A stretch of 64,000 nucleotides of DNA from Ascarosepion bandense (lineage: Eukaryota > Mollusca > Cephalopoda > Sepiida > Sepiidae): NCBI GenBank assembly GCA_037127315.1, contig JBBBDQ010000330.1:2646501-2710500 (forward strand), in the 5' to 3' direction. Under the pieces are notes generated by a model that did not search any database, was not told the origin of the DNA, and saw only the letters and a list, made by a program, of their open reading frames with translations. Numbering within the stretch: position 1 is the first letter of the stretch; each line of letters opens with the position of its first letter. Positions 21,856 to 35,234 of this stretch are shown here, one piece after another. A program made the position numbers and the translations under genes.

Positions 21856-24800
21856 TGTGAGTGCAGATGGATACATAGACATCGATACGTCAGCAGCTTA
21901 ATGAAACTTAAGTGATCACGTAGATAGAACAACAGATACAATGAAAATTTCAGATCAAAAATCTGTAATTAAATGTCAAACTAGAGATTTACTGATTCTA
22001 CTTTTATTTTTAAATGTATTTAATAAATATATAATTTTATCGATACATATTCGTTAGATTTAGTTTAGTCTAGCATAAGGCCCCAAAGCACTAAATCTCA
22101 CACAAATTACATGTCATTTTCGAGTTGGTGAACAAATTTAACCGCTCTATGAAAATCTAGCTTATTACACAGTGATAGTGCTCTGAGCCAAATAACGTTA
22201 TTTATTTTAAATTTATTTTTCCAGTGGTTGCTGCTGCTGCTGCCGCCGCAAACGCTGCCGCCGTCGCCGTCGCCGCTGAAGCTGACGCCGCTGACATCGC
22301 TGAAGCCGCTGCTGCTGCCGCCGTTGCTGCCGCCGTTGCTGCAGCCGCCGAAGCCGACATTGAAGCCGTGACCAATGCCACCGCTGCCGCCGTGATCGCT
22401 GCCGAGGCCGTCGGCGCCGACGCCGATGTCATTGCCCAAGTAGTTGCCGCTGCTGCCGCCGCCGCTGTTGATGCCTCCACAACCGGTGCCAACGACGTCG
22501 CCATAGCTGAAGCTGCTGCCGTTGCTGCCGACACCGCCATCGATGCTGCCGTCGCTACCGCCAATGCTACCGCCAATGCTACCGCCGCCCTTCTCAATGC
22601 TGAAATCGTCGAGACGTTAGCCAATGCTGACCTTATAATTGCTCAGACTGGACTTATTTTTGTTGAAACGACTAGAATAATCCAAGAAATGTAAGTGGCC
22701 TTTCCCTTTATGGTAGGAATTTGTCTTTGCTATTTCATCATACGAAGGGTTAGCAAAAAGTTCTCAGCATGACCAATAAGCCTTTCCAAAAGGTATTTGG
22801 TCGGATTTTGCATAGTGTTTGACCGCGAACAATTATCAATACGAGTGTCGTATAAAGTTATCGTCAGTTATCCTGAAGCTACGATCGCTTAATAATTAGC
22901 ATTTATAACGTATCATATGCGAGAGATTTCAGTAAAAGTTTTGTCGTATTATCACTCTTTACATTTCTTTTAAGTAGCAAAGTAATCATTCTACGTAACG
23001 CGGTTAGTCGAAGCAAGTGTTGCATAATTAGTTATTGATTAAGCAACTTAACAAAAATTGACATGTCGTAAAATCAACTTAACCAGTAACTATCAAAATC
23101 AATGACAATATTTTAAAAAAAAACGACTTATTAAACCTCATTCTATATAAAAAAATGTCCAAGTTCACTTTCATTTTGTTTTATTATAATTCCAATCATA
23201 GTTTTTTTTTAAACAAGAAGAGTGAAGACAGTTAAAATAAAACGGGTGTCACAAGAAATATCGTTCTTTTGACACTCCATTTTTTCGGTCATGAAGGTCC
23301 ATGCTTGCCAGGTTGTAATTGTCGATTTTTCATATCGACCTTATTATATCAACATCAACGATTATTCGAATATTTACATCTTTATTGTTGTTAGATCACA
23401 CAACACAAGTAATAAAGAGTTTTTGTTGCTTGAAGCATTAGCCCAGTATCAATTTAGTGTACGCTGTTTACGCCGAATGACCTTTTTATATCCCTTCCGT
23501 CTGTTTACAACAGCGTCTATATTCTTTGCATTCAAATGACCTACAAGACGATATTTCTTTAGCTTTATTATGATGTTAAATTCAGGTTGAACCAAGGAAA
23601 TATCGACTCTGAGAATCTAGTGACGGCTGTTCAACCTCCTCTGCAATTGGTGGCTGACTGTCCATTTCTTGCTAACCTTGCATGTAACGCTACTTCACCT
23701 TACCGAACAGCTGATGGATCTTGCAACAATCTTCAATTCCCTTATTTAGGTCGATCCAACACACCTTATGAAAGATATCTACCCGCTGACTACGCTGATA
23801 GTAAGTATAACACCAATAAAAAAATCTTTTTTTTTTTTACACGGGTTGTTGTAACGTTAATATCACATTAAACGTAACGAATATGTGACGAATTCTCGAT
23901 GGTCGATAAATTAGTGTACGTCGAAAATATGGAGGTCTTTACTTGTCATGTAAGGAACAGTAACCTTACCCAACACTTCTTTGAATTTCGTCGAGAATCA
24001 CGAGATATATAGCTGTAGCCAGATATAGCAGCAATATTCAGTGCACGGAAGAATTGTAAATTTATAAATTCGCAACATGGATTCTGACGAGAAAATTCTC
24101 TGGAAAGATACAGTGAATTATCAGCAACATACCTAGTAATTAATTCAATGCAATAAATCCGATCTATGTCAGTAAAAAAGTGTTTCCTTAAAAGCAATGA
24201 GTTGCTCTTCTGGAGGTTAGCATCAGCCACGTTGATGGAAGTGTTGTACATCAATTCGAGGAAGAATAGACGAAACCTAAAATTGAAGATCTTCTCGGCT
24301 TTGCTGATAAAAAAACACAGATATATATAAATATACAATATTTTTTTTATTATTCATTTTTTTCAATGACGTGTAGTGTGAAGTCGGGGTTTAGTTGGTG
24401 GTAGATACACGCATGAGTTAACGACTTGACTGCTGTTTGCAACTACTGGATTCAACTCTCCTCTCTGTGACAACTGACGTCACTTAAATAGTTACCTCAC
24501 TGACATTTGCAGCTTCCGGTGAACTCTGTCTCATCTCCGGTGATGACTCTTTTTGACTCTCCTAGTAAAAATAAAATTCAGCTGGATACCTGTGTTTCGT
24601 ACTCAGTGACATCTCCCTGCGTTGCCTAGTGCAAAATACAATTCTTGGCAAAATTTCACACCGATTAAGATATTGTTTAACAATTCGGCAAAATCCCATC
24701 AATTTTACTGGCAATCCTGAATGACTTTAACTATTATTTCACACCGATTCAACGAATATACAACAAAAGGCAAAAAATGTTCTCTATGTTGATTAAAAGA

Positions 24801-26526
24801 ACTTTCGTTTTAAAGGCATTCAGATATACGAGCTTTTTCTCGCTCCAATTAATAATTTTGGAAAGAAGCTGCCGATTTTAATTTGTCAGATTTATCGAAC
24901 TTAAGTAAATATTTGAATCATCAGAATAAATAACTGGAACTGATGACACCTAGAAGGTCATTGATGTCGATGATAAACAACGCAGATCCAAGGATAGAGC
25001 CCTAAGACATCCTCCGCATTATATGGAAAGGAAATTACAGAGTTTACAGATATATAGAGCACTATGGATAAATTTGTCGTCTAGATTACGCAAAACTGAA
25101 AATAACATTGACATCATATTTTAACAGATGTGATTACTAAAATTACACAAAAATATATTGAAATATTTTTAAATACTAAAGAGCAAATTTATTCAATAAA
25201 ATCGCCATTGGCTTCAACCACAGCCCCCTGACACCTTCGTAATCTCTTGTAATTCTTCTGGGTGGTCTCCTAGTCTAATGTGATGAATACTGCCATAATC
25301 CTTGTCTGCAGTTCATCTTTGTTGTTACAAGGAGTTTTTTCTCAACTGCGCCTCACACATAACAATCAAGGGTGTTGCAGTTTGGGTAGTTGGGTGGCTA
25401 GATGTAAGGAGTTATTATGGTCACAGACATTGTCTGACAGTTATGACTAGGTATTCTTGCTTGTGTATCATGATGCAGAGTACTGTTTGTAGACATAGGG
25501 TCTTCCAGCAGCCGCCCTCTTGGCCCAGGGCAGCACTACCTCCTCAAGACTCTGGATGTATGCCTCCGTGTTAAGTCTGATGTCCTGTGGAAAGATGAAT
25601 GGTATAACAACACCATCACTAGTGATCACTTCAAACATCTTCATAAACATCATCACACTTATCTAACACTTTCCGAATTCTCTGTACTGTCCTCAGAACA
25701 ACATTTAAACACTGTGAAATGTTAGCATTAGAGCTCCCGGGGCAAATTCCAAGCAGTATAGCATTCCTTTTTTAAATTTTGAGCAGAGCGAATTACGTCA
25801 TAATGCTCTTTTTTTTCTCACAGACGGTCATCAACTGCCTAACTAAGAACAAAAAACGCGCATGTGCGAAATTAAAAATATGAAATGGTGCCAATTTACA
25901 CATCGCGTCCTGTATCTTAGTAGAGTCTCCGACATATGTCCTCTACAATAAAGTTTCACTGAATTTTTTTCATAATTTAACTGCTAAGGATAAAAAGTGG
26001 GTGTGACAACATAAGAATTGTATTTCCTTTTACATAACAATACGTTTTATTCAAATCCTGATTGATTCACTAACTCTCGGCCTCTCTGTGGCACGTGCGA
26101 TCTCGTGCCCTTGCCTAACAAGCGGATCCCACATTCTCGTCTGTGTCTGAAAGAGACTGCCCTTTCTTTTCAAGGAATGGTTCTCTATATATCTATCTGT
26201 CCAATGTTTGTTTTTACTGGTGCAGCTTTACCCACATGTGTTCATGTCTCCACTTAAAATGGGAAAACGTATCTCCATCAACGGCTCAGGTCATCTCATA
26301 ATAACAGCTTGAATATAGGAGAAATCTTATTGAAAAACTATGCAGTCTCTTGCAGTAATCTAACCTGTGTTTGAAAAAGCTATTTGTGCTTTGCATATTT
26401 TTCTAATAAGTCTTACTGAATATTCAGGTTGGCAGATGGAGATAAATAAATATACACTTTAACAAATAAATAATAAAAAAAAACAGATAACCTACACCAA
26501 TATAAATATTAAAAATAACTTTTAAG

Positions 26527-26569
<43 letters not shown>

Positions 26570-29500
26570 ATGAAAATATATAAACTTTTTATATACATAA
26601 ACAATTTTAGGGAAAGAAGTGTGACAAAGTAGAAAAGTTTTCGTGTAATGCGTTTCGTCTTTTAGGTCTTCATGGGACAAAGTTTATATTTACGTTGATA
26701 TGTATATAATGTATATAATCCTCTTGTTTAGATATCACTCTACCTAGAGCGATAGGTATTAATGGCAATGAACTACCCGGTGCTCGAAGTATCAGTACTA
26801 CTTATCATGGTCTCAGTACTCCCAATAACCGTCACAGTCAACTCACTCACTTGACCACCCTCTTTGGTGTCTTCTTCAACCATGATCTTCAGGACTATAC
26901 ACCTTTCCCTACATCTGGAGGTAAGTACATATTAGTCAATTTCATATTACAAGCAGAATACGAATAAAAAAATGTTGCCGAAACTTTTGTCTAATTATCA
27001 CCGAAATATGACTATCCAAAATCGATATTTATATAATCAATTTATTTATCTACAAATCAAAAATTTAAATTTACAAAAAATAAATTAATAAAAAGAAAAA
27101 CTAGGAAGATATGTAAATATTAAAAATAAATACTAATTTAAATGCAATATTTCTTTTTATTAAAACATTGTTATTTAAATAATTCTCTAAGTATTTTTAT
27201 CTTTTAGGTGATTTGGTAGAACCAATCGACTGCTGTGCCTCAGACAACACGTAAGTCGAAAATTTTACCTAGACGATGTTTTGATGGGCGTCATTTTTTA
27301 AGTCACATTTTGGTGAATGTCAAATTTGATGGTTGAGGATCACTGGACTTGTTTAATCATTTGGACTTTTATGGAGTGATCAATAAATGTTCTGTGTTGT
27401 TTGTTTTCGTTGGTCAGATGGAGATCAAATGTTACTTATACCACAAAAACTTCCCCAGTAGGAGCAGGCATGTTGCCTATTGTCTACACTTCTAACGTCT
27501 CAGCTTAAATTAAGAAATTTTAACTATTTATCTATTTTTTTATTTATTTTCCCTACAACTGTCGTCCAATTTACACCTCTTCCAGGTATTTTGAACAGTA
27601 GTAGACATTTATCCCTCGCTTCCTGTTTACAACTGGATTTTCGATTCCTTCTAAAGTCTTCTTCCTCTCTATACTTCTAATGTATCCGACTGAATTTTGA
27701 AATGTTATTCACTAATTAAATGCGGGCCTCTTCAAGTGTAGAGTTAGTCGTTATCTTTCTTCCATAGCCCGAAAAATTTCACTTCTTTCCCTTTCTGATA
27801 CTAATACAAAACCATACAGTAACCCCATTTACTTAGTTTCAATGACAGTTTTACTATGGTTTTCAAGTCTAGATCGGGACTGATAATACTGTAGATTCTT
27901 TAGTATAATTCGTAATTCTGAAATAAATTTCAACTCACAACAAAGTAATTTGAATGTTAGCTCATTTAGATTAAAGTTGGTAATTTTCAGCACGTTCAGT
28001 CAGTTAAGTGCCATACCTGATACACGCTTGAGCGATCATGTCTCGAAAGAGAAAGACTGACTGGGCAGAAGATTATCCCGCACTAGGTTGCCATTGCTTT
28101 CTGCGGTAGATTGGTTGCCAGCCAAGGCTATAGAACCCAATCTGTCTTATTATTTAACCCATAACTGGAGGGAAGAAGACGGATTAATACCTTTCCCAAT
28201 GGTATTTGTGCGTAAGTGAATGCAATGGATTCAACTGGAATTCGAACTCGGTTCCTCAATTTCTCGTTCCGATCCGAGCCGCTATCCACTACTGCACCAC
28301 AACGCACATCCGTTATGTAGGATATAAGTCTATTATGTAGGATATAAGTATCACAGCTCATCAGTACGGTTAGACTCCGATCGCTTCCTAACCCGGGATT
28401 GAAACCCAACCGAATCGGCGATTCTACCCCTGGGCCACGAGCACGTTAGATAAGTTGAAACCGTAAAAGATGAAAGTAACTAAGACGCTTGTCGGTATGT
28501 CTGTCATATTAGTTCGCAACAAGCATATTCTAGCATTTATCCATTATCTTAATTTTAATCTATTAATTTTAATCTCTTTCTTAAAAGGTTAACGCAATGT
28601 TGCAATATACAGAATGATAGTAATCATCCTTGATTTTTCTTCCATTTTCAGCGACATCTGTTATCCAATTCCTATCCCAGCTAATGACTCGTACTTTGGC
28701 CAATACGGAAGAACGTGCATGGCATTTGTCCGAAGCCTTTCGTCTCCGCCCCTTACATGCGCTTTAGGTTAGTCATTCCACCCACTTTTCTTTTTTCGAA
28801 ACTAACAAATCCAGTTTTGCCACGTCCGGGGCTTGTTATACCGGTGCAAATCAAGTTCGGTTAGAGAAGGCCTATATATTGATTATCTTGTAATCTATTC
28901 AGTTTACTTAAGGAAGAGTGCCCCCCTCCAATCACACACACAAAACGGAAAATTTCGAGGAATACGACCATGTAAAATATTAGCATCTACTTTAGGTAAC
29001 TCTTCACTTTAACAGCGTAAAATAAACTACTATTTCCTGGACGGTGTAAAATCAATAAGACTAAAGTATATCAGTTAGTTAAGTGCCATACGTGATACAC
29101 ACTTGGGCGATCATGTCTCGAAAGAGACATGACTGAAGATTATCCCGCAGTAGGATGCCATTGCTTTCTGCGGTAGACTGGTTGCCGACCAAGGCTATAG
29201 AACCCAATCTGTCCTGTTATTTAACCCATAACTGGAAGGAAGAAACGGATTAACACCTTTCCCAAGGGTATTTGCGCGTAAATAAATGCAATGAATTCGG
29301 CTGGAATTCGAACTCAGCTCCCCGCTTTCTCGTTCCGAGCCGATATCCAACGCACCACAACGCACATCCTAAAGTATATACGTTTATTATAAATAAACAT
29401 CGTCACAACGGATAATGGACTATGCAGCAAATAAACGCTGAAAAGACGGGACCATTCTTGTACTAAAGTTACAAGAATTCGTGAATATGCAACGTAAACA

Positions 29501-29827
29501 ATGCCTCAGAAGTTTCAAACTGTTGACGCACTTCACGCTTGAACCGGATACAAATTTTTCCACGGATGTTGTTATTATCAGGAACCGCAAAATATCTGAT
29601 GAATAACAACGCCATGAAATTATATTATGGTTGATTTGCTTTGATTAAATTAAATTAACATTAGGTATTTTTGCGTAATTTTAGTAAATATATCTGGTAA
29701 TATAAGATGTCAGTGTTATTTTCATTTTTGCATAATTTAGATGACAATTTATCCATCGCTGAACCTTTTTGTAATCGTTCATTCCACTTGTCAGAATGCA
29801 TCAGCAGCATTAGGTCGATCTTTGTGC

Positions 29828-29881
<54 letters not shown>

Positions 29882-31113
29882 CAGAGAGAGAGAGAGAGAG
29901 TGAGAGAGACCCTATACGTGTAGAATGTTGGGGTTATTTCATGATCAAAAAGTTCGGAGAAACTTCGGATTTGAAATGCCATCTTCAATATAAGATAAAT
30001 ATAAATGATTTGAATGTGCCATTTTTCTTTTGCAGGACCCCGTGAGCAACTGAACACTGCCACTAGCTACATCGACGCCTCTCAAGTGTATGGTTCTGAC
30101 ATCGACAGACAACTCCAACTGAGAGCAATGACAGACGGTAAGGAGTTCTTAGACGCGATCCCTAATTCTAGAAGCATTTCGTCCTTTCGTGTAAACAGTT
30201 TTTCTCAACACCCAAGAGGCATTTTCAAGAATGATATCGCAGGATGCCTCAGCTGAGATTATTAGTGGTCGGTGTTCGAATCAGTGTAAAGAAACAGAAT
30301 TTTGAACGTCGGTTCTAAGGGCCGACTGGCTCTCCTCGATATAAGATTGGTGAAGAACACTCGTTTTAACCCGTCTTTCATACAAAGCTAATATCAGAAG
30401 TTTGAAATAGTAAAACGACTATAAACATGTGTATAGACTTTGTTCGAATATATCATATCATTTTATTATATTTTTTTAATGTCTCTTCACGACGTGGGCG
30501 ATCATTGTTCCCTCACAATTCTCTATCTCTTATAGCTCTGAGCAATATCTGTCTCTCTCCTAATCCCTGTTCTGTCAAACATTTACACACGCTATTTAGG
30601 TTGTTTATTCACTGTTTTTCTTTTCCTCTCTTTCTTTCAATAAGTCATAAGTTCTCTAAGCTCTCTTTCCACAATATGTTTTCTCTCCTCAATAATGTTT
30701 TTTAGTGTGATTCTTCATATTCTTTAGCATTCCATAACCCCTTGCGTCCTTGTGGCTTAATTTCCTTGCTTGGGGTGAAATGATTAAATTATATATATGC
30801 ATATAATGATCCTTGTCAATGTTGACAATAACTGTATCACTTTTATAGAGCTATTGCAATATATTATAATTGAGAGTCGGTTCCACAAAGCAGCGGTTTG
30901 TAGGAAGATCACACCAACTGAATAAGGAGGGAATAAGGGTGGTTCGCCAAAATGTGCGCTACATAGTGGGGCGGGCCTTAACCGCAAATATTAGAACTGG
31001 TAGAACTAAGGCAGTTCGCGCATGTTGTTAAAACACTTTAAACATTTTCCTCGCCCCAAAATTTACATATACTTTTGTGTGCGTGCTTGTATGTCTGTAT
31101 GTGTCTGTATGTA

Positions 31114-31175
<62 letters not shown>

Positions 31176-33298
31176 TATGATGATTTATTTTTCCTATTGG
31201 TTAAAAGATACAGAACAGTCAAGAACCATCTTATCAAAAATATCAATAAAAACTAAATTAGATGTGCCAATTCTCAAACTTTCAGGTCTTATGAAAACCA
31301 CTCCGACAGATGATCTGGACTTGATGCCCCAAGACAGCACTACCTTCTGCAGAAGTTCCGAAGACAATCTATGTTTTATTGGAGGTTAGTATAATACTTT
31401 TAATACTATATCCTTTCAGGTTATAAGCGATTAAACTCTCCACAGCTTCCTTTTCTCTATTATATGCATTACACGCATTTGTGGTGACTAGCATCCCGTT
31501 GACTTCTCTATGGTTTGAAATTCAGTTTTCATTCTATTAGACTGGTTGCCTCCAAGACAAAAGAGCCTAGTATATTCTGTTATTTAATCCATAGCTTGGA
31601 GAAGTGGATTTGTGGGAAATTGAACATAACATACTAGCCCGAAATCTGAACTCAGTTATCGATACCCGTTATATTATCAGTATATTTTTTATAGGATATT
31701 TGAAAACCATATTTTCCTCTTGGATACCATCTTACAAGTCAAAAATAATTTAGTCCATGTCAATCTTATGAATGTAATCAAAATTATTTCTGTTTTTTTT
31801 TTTTAGAAATGTTGAAATGATTCATTATAATTCCAAAATTGTCCCTGTCATTTTTTATCGTTACCACAAATTCCGGCTTATTCAATGAATGCGAATAGTA
31901 ATAGCAAGCATTCGGCATTGAGTGACCGAGCAGTCAGTACTGTTATCTGTTGAAATTTATAAAACATTTTTAAAACAATTTTTCTGAAAAATAAGTTTTT
32001 CAAATCCAGTAACGGTTATCACCCTTTCTATTATTGGAGGAGATTTTCCTCTAACGTTTTGTTTAACCTTCTAGGGCCATTCGTATCATATTTGATACAG
32101 TATGAAAACAAGCCTTGAAAGAAATATTTTCCTGAAAAATTTTTTAAGAGAAATATTTTATAAATTTCAAATGAAAGCAGTACTGACTGCTCAGTCAATG
32201 AATAGCAAATGTTTCCTTATAGGGAAATACCAAATGTTTCCTTATAGGGAAATACTGTATCAAATATGATACGAATGGTCCTAGAGGGTTAAGGTAGGGT
32301 GAAAAGCCAACATCTTTGTTAAGTCACTGCTTTCTCCGAGTTTTCTCTCCATAGTTGATCAATATAGGTAATTGCTGGGCGACCAAGCTGTCTCAAAACA
32401 TGTCTCGATATCCAAAACAGTAGGTCACTTATTAGTTGTTGCTATGCATGCCAGCATTATCCTACAAAGCACATTCGTTTGAATTAATTGCCTTTAGAAT
32501 GGAGGGTAGCAGTCAGGCGAAGATGGCATTACATGACAAACTATATATTTAACTTTTACACCACTTTCGCAGAACATAATACGTATGTTCATAGACATAA
32601 AGGGGAGAAAACTGTGGCCTATATTAATTCTAAAATAGAAAATGGCAGAAGAATAGTTAGGTCGAAATTTCTAATCAGCTTTATAAAAAAAATAAAACAA
32701 ATAAGACTGCTGTTTTTTCAATGTTCTTCTTAAACATTATAGGTGACGGCCGAGTCAATGTCCAGCCGATGATGATGTCCTTGCATCATTTATTTGTCCG
32801 TGAACATAACCGTGTTGCCAAAATTCTTAACGCCACTCATCCAGACTGGACCGACGAAGTGCTTTTCCAAGAGGCTCGAAGACTGGTTATTGCTGAGATG
32901 CAACATATCACCTATAACGAGTACCTGCCTGTAATTCTCGGTCCCACTTTGATGGACAACTACAAACTCAATGTCCTCGCCCAGGGCTATACCACATACA
33001 TCGATAGGATTAACCCTGCTATTCGTAATGGTTTTGCCTCAGCTGGAATTATCTACAGTCATTCCGGTCTTCGAAGTAACGCCACCATTGGAAACAGGGA
33101 GAATCCACTCAGCTCTCTTTTCTACAACCCTGATATTTTTTACAGTGGTGATGATGCACCGACTCTTGTATTCCAAGGACTTACTCGTGATTTGGCTCAG
33201 AAAGTTGACAGGTAAGGGAAAACTCTCTCGATATAAGAATGAAACATGTCAGGCTGAGATGCTTTTCCTATTTGTTCTTATTTTATCATCTTGTCGAA

Positions 33299-33363
<65 letters not shown>

Positions 33364-35169
33364 CAAAATATGTTATACACAGCCACTACTGGCAAGCATC
33401 AACTCATTGTAAAGAGAAAGTACACCAACCTTCCTTTGGAGGCAGAAGGATACACTCACCTTCCTCTACAGGCAGAAGGGTATATCCATCTTCCTTTGGA
33501 GGCAGAAGGGTACACCCACCTTCCTTTGGAGACAGATGGGTACACCCACTTTCCTTTAAAGGCATAAGGGTACACCCATCTTTCTCTCGAGGCAGAAGGG
33601 TATAGCCACCAACTCTGGAATCAGAAGTGTAGACCCACATAACTATGGAAAAGAGGTAGGTGGAACAAAAGAAAGAGAGGTAGATTGAAAACTAAAGGTA
33701 AGAGAATGAGCATTTTCTAGTTTAAAAATGATAATATTGTCAATATTGTCATTCTTTTTATTAAATCATGTTAATTTATCATTGTTGTTTAGGAAATTTG
33801 TTTCAATTGTTACGCGTCAAAAGCTTAGTAAGATGGCGATAATTCAATTGCTTTGGTAACATAGAGAAAAACATTTTTCTAGTCAGCAAAAAATAGTTCC
33901 CAAGTTTGAGTGTTACTGTTTTCTTATTATTGTCACCTTGCAGCACATTTGGTAAACGGTAGACTAGCAAAAATGTGCACGGTTTTAGACTAACGAAGAT
34001 ATACAATTTGAATACGTCTTTAAGACTAATGTTGAATTAGGGAACGTACACAACTTTTAATTGTAGTGTCTTTTTTAAATACATGATATTGCATTAGAAA
34101 TTAGCAGAGATTAGAACGACTGCTTTTCAAATATGAGACCCTGGTTCGAACCTCAGTGTGGCCGATTTGTCAGGAAGGTGACTTCTTAATGTTATCTAGA
34201 GACGATCCTGGCATGCGGAAAGTGCCTGAAAAGCTTTGAGAGTAAAACTGGGTAAAAGGAACTATTTGGGAGCCATTGATGGTTGAGCTAGCACGAAGAG
34301 GCAAGTCATCGTGACCGAGGGTTTGAGAGTACTGGCCTTGTTCAAACTGTTTATCACGCCAGATAATGTGCTATCTCCCAAAAACTGTAATTAAGGTTCA
34401 CTCAGCGTAGTTGCAGTATCTGTGGGTGTTGAGCAAATACAAATGTGACTGAGCAGGCGTTTGTAATAAGGATTGACTAACAGATAGGCATACACGGATT
34501 CGAGCGGCTTGCTATTCTATTAATTTTTATCTGCCTTAATTATTTTTGGAGACCGCTTTGTTTGTTTTTACATCATAGAATTAAGTAATAATTAACGAAC
34601 AGCTGTCTTACTTTTTTATCAGGTTGATGACTGACGAATTGACCAATAAACTTGTGGAAACCGTGCCAGGAAATGGTTGGGATTTAGCCGCTCTGGACGT
34701 ACAAGCTGGACGTGACAATGGATTACCAACCTACAACTTTTGGCGCCAATGGTGTGGATTGAGTGTGGCCGAAAATTTCGCAGCACTTACTGACCATACT
34801 GAAAATGACATCAGAATCCTGCAGAATCTCTATGGGTAAGAGGTTTTATAGCAAATAATAACAAGTAAATAATGTCGAAACTTCAGAGAGTAGAATTCTA
34901 GGCATCAAATGCTTCATTATCCCACGCATTATTCAGACGAATATCTTCATTCTTATTGGGTTGATATCAAAGTTATCTTGATATCAGATCCTGAACAAGC
35001 ATATGTACCAAAAGTATATACATATTTTTATATGCAGTGGGAAAATATTTTGTCGTGTGACGCGTCTCGTTCTTTAGGACTTCATCAGACAAAAGTGATG
35101 TTTGTACACGTGTAGCGACATTAATGTAAATGTCACTTTAGTCCAATGTAGTCCTGAAGGACGAACGCG

Positions 35170-35234
<65 letters not shown>

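Noticed and set aside
22107..22624. Long minus-strand ORFs opposite exon 3
   Set aside because: They exist because GCN-rich coding avoids stops on both strands. The plus frame fits splice sites, phase and neighbours; the minus frames do not.
32971..33567. 198-codon ORF overlapping exon 10 and the minisatellite
   Set aside because: Out of frame with the peroxidase, crosses the exon 10 donor and a (CTAT)n run; openness is due to the 30-bp repeat.
33297..33612. CRISPR-like array of regular repeats
   Set aside because: The units are contiguous without spacers and lie in an animal intron.
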